NCBI RefSeq assembly: GCF_001642475.1
Contig: NW_019173938.1
Location: forward strand, 1 to 64,000
Length of the DNA: 64,000 bases
Reading direction: 5' to 3'
Source: Fonsecaea monophora
Taxonomy: Eukaryota > Ascomycota > Eurotiomycetes > Chaetothyriales > Herpotrichiellaceae
Shown in pieces: positions 1-9,916 of the stretch. Position numbers and translations under genes: made by a program. The notes under the pieces were generated by a model. The model worked only from the letters and a program-made list of their open reading frames with translations, searched no databases and was not told the DNA's origin. The stretch's first letter is position 1; every line of letters starts with the position of its first letter.

Positions 1-2465
1 AGGGATCTGATGCATTGGAAAAAATTCAAAAGGGGGGGGAAGGTACAAAAGAAAGTCTTCGGCTGAGATCGGATGAGAAGAACCCTGAGTCAGACATGCA
101 GCAACGGAGATGCAGGATGGGTTGGGCGATTTGGAAAAAAAGAAAAAGAGGAATAAGGGAAACGGGAGTGTACAAGATACCGATCTTGGGGAGAAGGGCA
201 AAAAAAAAAAATTTACAAGGACCTACCTACCAACTACCAGGATCTGTTTAGTTCGTAGTTGTTAGTAGCAAACAGGCGAAAGAGGCGCATCACAAAAGTC
301 TTTTGGAGGGGCAGGCAAGGGACGAGGGACGGATGAGGTGGGCCCAACAATACCAACTTGGGCGAGAGAAGGGAGCCATGGTCATGGGTACCTATAATGC
401 CAGGTGCCAGTACAGTGGTTTGCGACCGCGGGGCAACCCTTTCAGCTCCTTACCCGGTAGCAAAAAAGATAAAAACTTTGAGGGAAGTACTCCGTAGGTC
501 GGCAGGCAGGTAGGTAGGTACTGTTGAACCAACAGTTAACGAGTACCGTCTAGGCATCGACTTGTACCTATAGTACAAGTTTACGACCAAGTGCCTAGGC
601 CCGAAGGTACCCAAGGGTACGGGTTGAATTGCCTAGATTCTCTCGAGGGGGGGGGGAAGGTCACCTTCCGTCATCACTTCAACCGCTGGGGTCAGTGGCT
701 CACTAGGGCTGCCGGCTGCTGCCTGTTGGTGCATGACGTGATTACTTGTCGAGTTGTCTACCACGACCTAAGTACCTAGGTAGGTACCTAACCCTAGCAC
801 TCGTACGAGTACTCACTCACTGGGTACCATACCATGCACCTTCGCGTTCTGTGGCTTGTTGTACCAAGTACCTACTTGTCCCACGTACACTCGCTAACTT
901 CGTCGACGCTACTACTGGCGCTACGCAAATCCTCGTCTTTGCACCCCCATCCCATCCCTTCTTTACCTCGAATCATGGACCTTTTCAACCCATAAGTGTG
1001 TTCCCCTAATTCGGAAATTGTAGGGAGTGACCTCTTGTGTAACCTTTCACGCGCATCCCTCATACATCGGTGCTTTGCCGCGATGCTGATCATGCGGAGA
1101 CGCCATCGAAGCCGTCTCTCCTTTCTCACTTGCTTCTTGGTGCATCCTGCATGCCTAGCGCGAGATTCTGGCCCGCTAACTGCCTGTCTGCAGCATCTGC
1201 TGCTTGCTGATCACTCTCTCCGAACTTTCTGTCGGCGTGAATGTCCATTTCGAGGACGGCTCGTGCTCTTCCCATTGCTGCTGGAAAAATGCTTCGACTC
1301 ACCGCTTGATAGGACTTATCCAATCGCAGGTTGCTGCCTGACCAGTGACCATCATCCAAGAAATCCTCCCTGGTTTGTGAGTACCGCGTCATCATCCGTC
1401 CCGACCAAACGAGTGTTGCCAGTTGGCGATCACTACCTCGTCCATCATCTGTGCATGGGGCTCGGGGTATCAGCCTTACCGAGATCTTGGTCCATTGAGA
1501 GCAGGCCATCCAATCTCGACATGACACATACCGATCATGCTACACTTTCGAGAGATCGACCCAAGTTGTTCTGTTCTCGGAATCAAGCTATACTCCTTCA
1601 ACCTCGTATATGCGCACCGGAACATACATCTCCCTGCTATGCGTGGTGGTAAAGTCAAAAACTACACCAAGACATCATGGTTTAGTTGGGGTCGTTCCAG
1701 CTCGTCGGGCTTTCTGCCATTTGTTTCATTCGCTTACACATGGTCGCCGTGACCAGTCTTTAATTCGCAGATGAGTGCCGGCACAGCGATTCACCCGTCC
1801 ACAGTGACTCGCTGCACATGAACGGGACACCTTGACATGGGGAAGCGGACTCGCACAGTGCAGGCCTCGGGGACCATGAATTCGGTCCACCCCCAAGTCT
1901 CCGCTTATCCCCGTGGGCAGCAAGGCGTCAATTTCTTCGCTTGAAATACAAATCACTTTGCAAGCCATTGCCCTTACTGCTTAGGCGCTGCTCCTGAACT
2001 TCGGATATCGTCCATCCTCCGGGCTTGTTGGTAGACAGCATGCACACGTCGACGCACACAAGCTTCATGACACCCAGTTCTGTATTTTTTTCTGACAATA
2101 TTTTAGCCTAGGGTTCAAATGCCGGTCTTCGTGCCGTCTCAGATGTCCGATGATCCCACATCCCGAAACATTGTACGCGGGTTTTCTGTAAATCACCAGC
2201 ATGCGTTCATCCTGGCTCAGCTGGTCCGCAGCTTCTTGCTGTCGACAGTTCCCTTTTGGTGGCTGGAAATCTTGCCCTCCTTGAACAGAGTTTATAGACC
2301 TCCTGGCCAGACCGGCAACCGCGGAAGGCCACAAGCATTCCAACCTCCGCCCACCCGACAACTAATGGGAATCGTGTCCGGTATTCCAGAACCCGTGTAC
2401 AGGAGGTCTTGACGACATATTTTGTATCAGATGTTTCCAGGTGGCACAAGCCCAATCATATACAC
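1..2465. other. Intergenic, no supported gene
   Basis: I see no ORF here that resembles a protein or splices into one; the longest open frame (218 codons, about 996-1652 on the plus strand) has no domain and low-complexity composition. The first 300 bases are purine-rich. From about 480 to 860 the DNA is dense in TACC/GGTA and GTAC words. It holds a hairpin at 560-580 (8-bp arms, 5-base loop) and a 12-bp perfect palindrome at 799-810. It may be the promoter or leader of a gene off the left edge, but nothing proves that. Confidence 0.5.
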
Positions 2466-3398
2466 TTACGCCCAGAACCTGTGTTCCTTAAGCTCTTTCA
2501 GCCCCATCTGCTCAGTATGCAGGGTCTGAAAGCGATCGCGGTCGTGTATCTTGCCTTGTCCCGTACCGAGATCCCGGTGGCTCAGAAACGCTACGGAACG
2601 GATGCCGACCTTTTCCAAGAAGGCCAGGACACGTGCATAGCTATGAGCGACCTGGTCTACGCCGTGACTGTCATCGGATAAGCAAAAACGGATGCCTCTC
2701 TCCAGCGCAGCCTGGCAAATCTCTGCCTTGGGGTACGGCTCGTCCAGGCCCTTCCTCAATGCCGACGAGTTTATCTCGAGGATTCCACCGTAGCTGGCGA
2801 TGCAGTCCAGGTTCCTTGATATCCGTGTCCATACACCCATCATGTCCTTGAAACTCTGGTTCGGATCGTCACTCTTGAGCCGGATGAGATCAAAGTGCCC
2901 AACCACAGGAGGTCTGAGGGTCCGCAACATGTCAAATTGGGCGTCAAAGTAATCTTCAAAGAGCCTCTCATCCGTTCCACCGGCCTTTAGTCGGGCATCG
3001 CGATACATGGAGCCGTCGTAGTCTATTGGGATCATGTGGACATGGTGGACCGATCCGACGAAAAAGTCATAGGGGTGCTTGTCCAGACTCTGCTTGATCA
3101 ACTCCTCGGACTCGGGTCGGATCCATTCGCCTTCAAACCCTAAGGGCAGCCCTATTCTATCCTTGTACTTTTGGCGCAACCGGAGGGCCTCTGCGATGTA
3201 CGCCGCTTCGTTGGCGAAGTGCATCTCCAGGGTGCTTGTCTCTCCCGGGTAGCGGTCTTGTTCGTGTCGGGGCATGTGCTCGGTCAGGGCAAAGACGGAC
3301 ATGTTTTTGGATATGGCCGTCTGGATCACCTCTTCGAGAGAGTCTCGAGCGTGATCCGCACAGAACTGGCCAGAGTGGGAATGATGGGAGAAGGGCAT
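2466..3398 (-). CDS. HIS2: Histidinol-phosphatase (PHP family)
   Basis: This enzyme removes phosphate from L-histidinol phosphate, the penultimate stage of histidine biosynthesis, in the cytosol. The 310-residue protein matches the usual length of fungal HIS2. It opens with MPFSHHSHSGQF, the metal-binding HxH motif of the PHP phosphoesterase fold (H6 and H8). Further PHP landmarks follow: GFEGEW, a GSVHHVH stretch near the middle, VVGHFDLIRL, and LSDDSHG near the C-terminus. I chose the ATG at 3398 because family members begin exactly at this motif. The open frame extends upstream, but those residues look non-coding. It is a single exon. The tRNA-Arg gene lies 509 bases upstream on the same strand, then a cystathionine beta-lyase-type gene, so two amino-acid genes flank the tRNA. 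Assignment is from recognised motifs and is firm. Confidence 0.93.
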   Translation of the reverse strand: MPFSHHSHSGQFCADHARDSLEEVIQTAISKNMSVFALTEHMPRHEQDRYPGETSTLEMHFANEAAYIAEALRLRQKYKDRIGLPLGFEGEWIRPESEELIKQSLDKHPYDFFVGSVHHVHMIPIDYDGSMYRDARLKAGGTDERLFEDYFDAQFDMLRTLRPPVVGHFDLIRLKSDDPNQSFKDMMGVWTRISRNLDCIASYGGILEINSSALRKGLDEPYPKAEICQAALERGIRFCLSDDSHGVDQVAHSYARVLAFLEKVGIRSVAFLSHRDLGTGQGKIHDRDRFQTLHTEQMGLKELKEHRFWA

Positions 3399-3907
3399 CT
3401 CGCCCAAGATTGTCGTTCTGTTGTTGGCTTGCCTCAGCTCGTCGACGGCCGTGTTTAGGACACCCACCACGACACCCAGGCACGAATGATTTTGGCACTT
3501 TTTGCAGATTGTGCTGATGCAGCAGGTGTTGCTCACGCTGTCAGAAACCCTATGCGACCGAAATGACCTTGGATTGGCTGCTTGAGCTTATGTTTCGACC
3601 CGTTGTCTACAGTCTGGAGGACGAGATACTCGAAAGACTAACACGGAGATGTCCAGACGCTGTACCCGAGTAGGATAGGGCAGTAGGGCTGTCTTTTCGC
3701 CGGAATAGAATCCCGAAGTTCGTCCGGATACTCTATCCCCAATATACCTGGCACGTGTTCTGACCGAAGCAAGCCCGTCCCTTTTCCATCTCCCTTCTTG
3801 TATCTATTATGTATGTACCTTGTATATACTTGTAGCCACTCGCAAGAAAAATAAATCCCTCCAAAAAGATCTGCTATCCTCAGAGCTCCCGCGAAATAAA
3901 CAAAAAA
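3399..3907. other. Spacer between HIS2 start and tRNA-Arg
   Basis: About 510 bases with no supported gene. It must contain the HIS2 promoter. The bases next to 3908 form a T-run on the minus strand (complement of 3902-3907), fitting the RNA polymerase III terminator of the tRNA gene. Confidence 0.5.
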
Positions 3908-4052
3908 CGAGGAACATGGGACTCGAACCCACAACCTTGGCTTTTGTCCTATTTCATTTTGGATACATGGTTATAGGTGATACATCAAATATACCATGGA
4001 CAGTGGATGAAATGAGTAGGAGAGCCACGCGCTACCATTGCGCCAATCCCCC
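3908..4052 (-). tRNA. tRNA-Arg (anticodon CCU), with a 73-nt intron
   Basis: Reading the minus strand, a complete cloverleaf can be drawn. The acceptor is GGGGGAT pairing with GTTCCTC (with G-U pairs), discriminator G at 3908. The D arm is GCGC-AATGGTA-GCGC, the anticodon stem TGGCT/AGCCA, the variable loop AGGTT, and the T arm GTGGG-TTCGAGT-CCCAT. The 7-base anticodon loop is CT-CCT-A-A, so the anticodon is CCU (positions 4020-4018), which reads AGG arginine codons. The mature tRNA is 72 bases before CCA addition. An intron of 73 bases (3944-4016) interrupts it one base after the anticodon, the canonical site for nuclear tRNA introns. A run of T residues follows the 3' end and would end pol III transcription. 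The intron is long for a tRNA and can fold (see findings). Confidence 0.9.
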
Positions 4053-4975
4053 CCTCCTCGTGCGAGGCTTTGGAAAAACGGACTTGAAAATCTGTGTTGA
4101 GATTTGGCAGAATTCCAAGAAACTTTTGCGGTGATAAACGATATAAACTTGGATTTTAATTCACGTGATCTGGGAATTCAGGGTCACCTATCTTGCTTTC
4201 CGTCTTGCCTATCGCCCTATCTAACCCTTACAAAGGATCGGTACTAAAGATAAGTCCGAGTAGGATGATATGGTTGGATTCTGGTTTTCTCGCTATCAGT
4301 CCACTTTGTCTCTCTACCTACCAACTAACCTCTCTCCCGAGTTCCTAGGTGCATGTGACTTGTGGTACGTAGCACCTACTTGTACAAGTATGTACTGTAG
4401 GTACCGAGAACCTCGTGACATCGTATGATTCTCTAACGGATATCTGTACCGAGTACTTACTTGGTCTTGGGACTTGTTCTTGTACCGGTAGGTCCTTGCG
4501 GCGGTGGATCTATCGAGGCGCCACGAGTGCGAGGCATTTCTAGATAGACGGACCTAGACCACCTCGTCTTCCTTTCCTCCGATCGTTCGAAAGGAAAGGA
4601 ATTGCGGTGAGGCGGAGGTGAAGGCTCTGTTCTGTTGTGTTCTGTTTTCTGTTCAATTACTGGATGACCAGGTGGATCGTTGCATATACATATACCGACT
4701 ACGTTGATCACCTCATTTCAATCATCGCGCTTCGTTTTAGAGGAGCCTATGTACCTCGTCCGCCAGTCTACCGAGTACATGTTTGTCTCTGGTCTTGCGC
4801 AGGATCCAAACCCAAAAGGCGCACCGCCAGATGAGCATAACAGAATTGTAGCATGAAACATTAACACCAGCGCCAGTTCAAGCTCGCCTTTTGTTGCCTC
4901 GCGAGAGACAATTCCCTCTCATTTCTTTTGTTTATTCCTCGGCTCTTTGATCTGAAATCGACGGCGTCCATCTCG
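4053..4975. other. Intergenic between tRNA-Arg and cystathionine lyase gene
   Basis: No supported gene. It contains two exact copies of the intergenic word TACCGAGTA (4447-4455 and 4769-4777) and a stretch rich in GTAC and CTTGTAC words at 4350-4460. Confidence 0.5.
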
Positions 4976-6430
4976 TTAAGGCTCATTGTCTGCCGCAGCT
5001 TCTGCGGCCAGATGCTCGCCCTCTTCGGGATGTTCAACCCCTGTTGTTACATTCTTTGCATAAATCCCATCAAGCGTGACATTCATGGCACCCGACTGCA
5101 CCAGTGCACTTCGTAAATCATCCAAGAGATCCTCTCCGTCTTCGATCCCTACGCACAGTCGGATCAAATCTTCAGGCACCCCGCGCTCTTTGCGCGTCTT
5201 AGCATCGATGCTGGCGTGGCTCATGCGGCACGGCATGCTGATGAGCGAATTGACGCAGCCAAAACTCACACTGATAGCCCACAGTTTTGCAGACTCGACA
5301 ATCCGCTCAGACAGCTGGATGTCTCCAGTTTCGAATGACAAGACTGCACCGGGTCCCCGAGCGATAGAGTGGAAGAGATCATACTGAGGATGGCTCTTCA
5401 GTCCTGGGTAGCGGACTTTAAAGCCTGCGGATTCCAGGAACCGGGCGATCATCATGGCATTTGCCTGTTGTGCGTCCATTCGAACCTTCAATGTCTTGAT
5501 GCCACGCATGAGGAGCCAGCAGTCAAACGGAGCGAGGCCGCAACCTGAGGCATTGATTGTAAAGTAAAGCTTCTCCCCCAGCGCTTCATCGTTGACGGCA
5601 AGCACACCAGCCATCAAGTCGTGGTGGCCAGACAGATACTTCGTGCCAGATTCGTAGACCACATCTGCGCCGAGTTCCAAGGGATTCTGGAGTAATGGTG
5701 ACAACATGGTGTTGTCCACGATGACAAGGCTGGCTGGATTGACAGCGTGGGCGTAATTGGCGATCGTGGGGATATCAACAATCTTGATCAGAGGGTTGGT
5801 AGGTGTCTCAAGCAAGACCATGGCCGTTTTCTCGTTCAGCACCTCCTTCACCTTTTCAGGTGTGGTTGTGTCGACATGGTGGACGATGATTCCGCCGTGC
5901 GTGGACAGATACTTGAGCAATCTGTTTGTTCCACCATATAGATCGTCTCCTGTCACAACCTCATCCCCCGGTTTCAACTGGCGAGTAATGACATCAAGTG
6001 CACCCATGCCTGAAGAGACGACCAACGCTCTTTTGGCGCGCATGATCTTTGCAAGGTGTTTTTCTAGGTGGGTGCGAGTTGGGTTGCCGCTGCGAGTATA
6101 GTCATAGTCGGAGACTCCGCCAGTGGCCGAGGTCTGTTTGAAGGTGGCAGACTGTATGGTTGTTAGCGAGCGTCGCCCTTAAGTTCCTCATCACCGCTGA
6201 TCAACACTAACCTGGTATATGGGCACGCTGCTTGCATTGTACTGGTCGTTCCCCTCTGAATAGACGAGTTGTGTCGCAATGGCGTATTGTCGACCACTTC
6301 TCGGACTGGACGGGGTAGGTGAAGGCGGTAGATCATGCCCGTCCAGATCTACCTGGGAGAAAGCTTTGCTCATTGCGCTGAGCTTGGGATTCTTCAAGGG
6401 CGGTGTGGAAGACGACCCTGACTCAGACAT
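4976..6430 (-). CDS. metG: Cystathionine beta-lyase-type PLP enzyme
   Basis: A Cys/Met-metabolism PLP enzyme of the transsulfuration pathway; the expected reaction is cleavage of cystathionine to homocysteine for methionine synthesis. There are two exons: 6430-6212 and 6151-4976, with a 60-nt intron (6211-6152, GTTAGT...ACAG). The protein has 464 residues. Landmarks are YDYTRSGNPTR just after the intron, SSGMGALD, the ETPTNP segment, VDNTMLSPL, and SGTKYLSGH, whose lysine (about K244) should bind pyridoxal phosphate. The N-terminal 50 residues are Ser/Pro-rich and not part of the fold. Length and the N-terminal extension fit fungal cystathionine beta-lyase (yeast STR3, Aspergillus metG). Cystathionine gamma-synthase or gamma-lyase cannot be fully excluded, because specificity depends on a few residues I cannot align here. 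Confidence 0.88.
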
Positions 6431-9400
6431 GATGGCGGGGGTCGAAGGGTGGCGGAGGCACAAGCTCGACGACTTGTAGAGTACTGATCAATATATTCAA
6501 TGACATATGAGAGCGAAACTGCTTGTTTGCTTCTCACAGCTAATGGCGACAGACTCGAGATGTCACACTGAATAGCTAGAGACAATGGACGAGAAGGGCG
6601 CAGAAGAAGTCGTCCGACGTGGTGAGTGGTTTGCATGTACCGAAGGTGGAGCAATTTTCGCTGTTGTCCGGGACAAAAAAGGCGAGGAGAGCCACCTAGA
6701 GCAAATGACGTGCTCGGGATAAATCTGGGGGGGCAGTTTTCCTTCCAACACGACTCACTTCCCCTTCCTTCCGCCACACTCAGGCACCTCAGCTGAGTGC
6801 CGACTTCGGCAAAACACATCCCAATTCTTTCGTTGGCACACACGGGCGCAAGAGGACATGTTTCCCAGTCCCGTGATATCAAATTCGTACGTTTACAATT
6901 CGGACCATTTCGCTGTCTACATACTTCCCCACGAAGACCCTACACACAATCCCTGGGCTGAATATTTTACCGAGGCAGTCTCGCCACGGCAAACTGTCCA
7001 CGAAATCTCCCGATGCACAAGATGAGGGTTGAAAAGGTGTATTTTCAAGAGAATTCATACTATATTCTAGATTGTGGGCGGCTTGACGACTGCTCCTGAT
7101 GTGCTTAGTAGAGACTATACATAGAAGAAACAGTTCGGATACATCTCAAACTCTACCGAAATCTCTCATGTGGGGGAGGAGACCACGTACAAGCTTGATG
7201 AAGAGCCTATCGAGATACGAGTTCTTGTATAATATCTTGTCAGTCATTGATGTCGGAGGTTTGCCATAATATCGGCACTTTATAACCCAATACTCTATCG
7301 ATATCCAAAGCCAAGTACTGAGTACTCGGTGCCTAGAGAGTAATCGAAAACGAAGGAGTTGTCGCGTTAGAAATCTGCCCGAGGCACCGAGTACTATTAC
7401 TGGGAGAGCTATCCCATGCTACCTCACAACCAGCATGATAATTCGATCATCTTCTGTCCTTGTCAACCAGTTCGAATATGTTGATCAACAGACTGCACGC
7501 CATGTGGTCCGGGCGACGATCACTAGACCAATGCGATAGAATGTTCCAGGGCGTGAAACGCTGACAGTTAACGGGTTCTGGAGCCATGGACGAGGGACGG
7601 AGCATGAAACTCCAGGGTCATCAGAAGATATGATCAAGGATGAAGAATGTGCACGCCCCAAACATTGCAGAGATTTCACAAAAGCTTAAGCAGGACTGAC
7701 AGGGAGCAGGGTGGCTCTTTTGCTGCAGCTTCTTGGTTCAGCCCCCTTGGGTAATGAAACACAGTCAGCGGGACCAACCTGTGTGTGCATGTTTTCATGT
7801 GGAATGCTGTTGTTGTGCCTCGTACCGAGTACATTCCTCGCATGGCACAACGTCTCATCAATGCATACCGCATATGTTGTGTCCGAACCAGGTGATGACG
7901 GTGGTGGTATGTTTTCAAAAGCAAACCCATCCCTTTCTTCTCCTCGACTATGACCAGTAACCACAATTACCAACGGGGCGGCAGATGGAGAAGATGGTGG
8001 AGGAGAATTTGAACCAATCCCTCTCACCCTCAGCCGCCCCATTGTTTTCGACCGGCGTCTGGCTGACACGCGATTGGGCTCCAGTAAGCTCCTGGTTCCT
8101 GGTGCTAAAATTGCTTGCTTGGGCATAGTGTTACGTGCCTGGTCTCTTACTGGCAGCTCAGCGTCCCGGTCGACAAGGACTCACCTTGAAGCAACTTCAA
8201 CCCTGCCCTGTGGCTCTCGTCAGAATTTTCGAGCCCGATGGTCTCAGAGCGGCGAGCATGCCGGCAGCACAGCGGAAGCACAGACTGTTTCGATACATGT
8301 TTCGGCCACAGACAAGGCGGTCAGAATCCCCGACCGTCACGCTCGCTGGACATGCTCTCAATGAGCCACAATACAAGGACGAGTACCGAGTACTCATGCG
8401 AAGACTGCAGATCCTCGTTAGTCGCAGAGGATCAGGTAATGAAAAGCCACGCTGCAGCCAAAGGCGAGCCACGGCGTGGTAACGAGATTGGGGTGTGAAA
8501 TTGGGTGCAATAGAAGCGAGGAGATCAGAACCCAGTAACGGTAAAAGGCGAAATCAATGGCCTAACAAGAGGAGGCTGAGCCAGCCCCCAGGCTTTGAAG
8601 CGCGGTACAAGTACTAGTCTTGGTGGTATTTGGCGCTGCAGGTACGGGCTTAGCGTCTTGATCCTTTAACTAGGTTCTAGGGTACAGGCTCAACAAGGAG
8701 CGCCCGTGAGTAGCCCAAGGTCCGCTTTAGTGGGGCCCGTGGCTGTAACGGACAGGTTACTCGTTATACTCGGAAAATAACCACTGGATGCACTGGGTAG
8801 AGTGCCTGAGAGATATCTCCGTCGGGGCCACCTTTGGTTGGGCCGAGTCCACTAACTCCCCAAGATCTCTCCGTTTGAGTTTGCCCCCCAGGAGCCGCTG
8901 GCGTGCCCTTGTCTCGACCAACAGCCACCGCTTGGGCTTAGCAACTGCGCTTGTTGGCTTGTTGGCCTTGCCTCGTCACTCCTTTCCCATCACGTACACG
9001 GACTCCATTCAGCCTCTCCCTTTCGACACGTCCTTTGACAATGCCTTCCTTCTCACCTGTCCTTTGCACTCTCCATTCACGCCTGCACGCCCTCATCATC
9101 GAGCCTCGATGATCCGTCAACGTCGCCGTGGTCGCCGTCTCTCGTTCTGCGACCGATAATCCTCCCTTTCGACCTGCCAACTCCGCCTCGACGGCTGCGG
9201 TTCTTCATCCCTTTCGTGTCCAAGCAATTTTGCCAGCACCGAGTCCGACGTGCTCGCGTTCATTCCTTTAGACCGTCGACGTCCGGCCTATTTTGACACG
9301 ATTGATCACGCTCTTTAATTCTTTGCACTTGTTGGACGCATTCTACAGCATTGCTGCCAGTCCCTTCCCACAAGATCACCTTGTCGTGTCTTCAGTCGAC

Positions 9401-9916
9401 AGATCGAGTCTTCAAATCGCCGACAGCAGCTCTTTGGATACCATCTTTGTCTTCGCGAGCAATTGGCTGGCCCAACAATTTGAGGAGGAGTATAGCTTAG
9501 ATCAGATCTCTTTGTTGGAAAGACACGGGCCATCCGGGGGTCAAAGAAGTCGCCAAAAATATATGGTTCGAGGCCTTTGATCGTTCGACTTTGTCACTTT
9601 GCGCACCTGCCGGACAAAGGAATTCCTATCATCACAAATTTCGACAGCCAGTGAGCCTGCTCTTAGTTTTGTAACTCGACCAAATCAGACTGGTTTGAAC
9701 AACCCCGCGAAGAAGACGGAAGCGAAAGAAATCGTCTGGGACGGTTCTTTCGAGATACAGATCAGGGTCATTTGATCCTAGCCGCTCCTTTAAACAACTC
9801 TCACCATATACACTCGTTTCACAAGAAGATCAGAAGTAAGCAAAGGCTAGAACAAAGCTGCCAGACGTTTTGCTGACGGACTCTCCAGAAGCCTCCCAGA
9901 CAACGACCTTCAAGAT
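6431..9916. other. Large intergenic region upstream of the MSB2 gene
   Basis: About 3.5 kb without a supported gene. Open frames such as 7686-8126 (minus, 146 codons) show no family resemblance and are probably chance. Two exact TACCGAGTA words lie at 7823-7831 and 8384-8392, with near copies at about 7313 and 7386. From about 8800 to 9830 the plus strand is rich in C and T, as in long fungal promoters and 5' leaders. This fits a heavily regulated, long-leader MSB2 gene, which is inference. Confidence 0.5.
9836..9888 (+). other. Candidate intron in the 5' leader of MSB2
   Basis: GTAAGC at 9836 and CTCTCCAG ending at 9888 delimit 53 bases with a branch-like TGCTGAC before the acceptor. The segment ends 28 bases before the MSB2 start codon, so it would be a 5' untranslated intron. 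Only the splice motifs support it. Confidence 0.45.

Noticed and set aside
996..1652. 218-codon plus-strand open frame
   Set aside because: No domain, Cys/Leu/Arg/Ser-biased composition typical of chance frames, no homology I recognise.
7686..8126. 146-codon minus-strand frame
   Set aside because: No recognisable domain; overlapping frames on both strands suggest chance.
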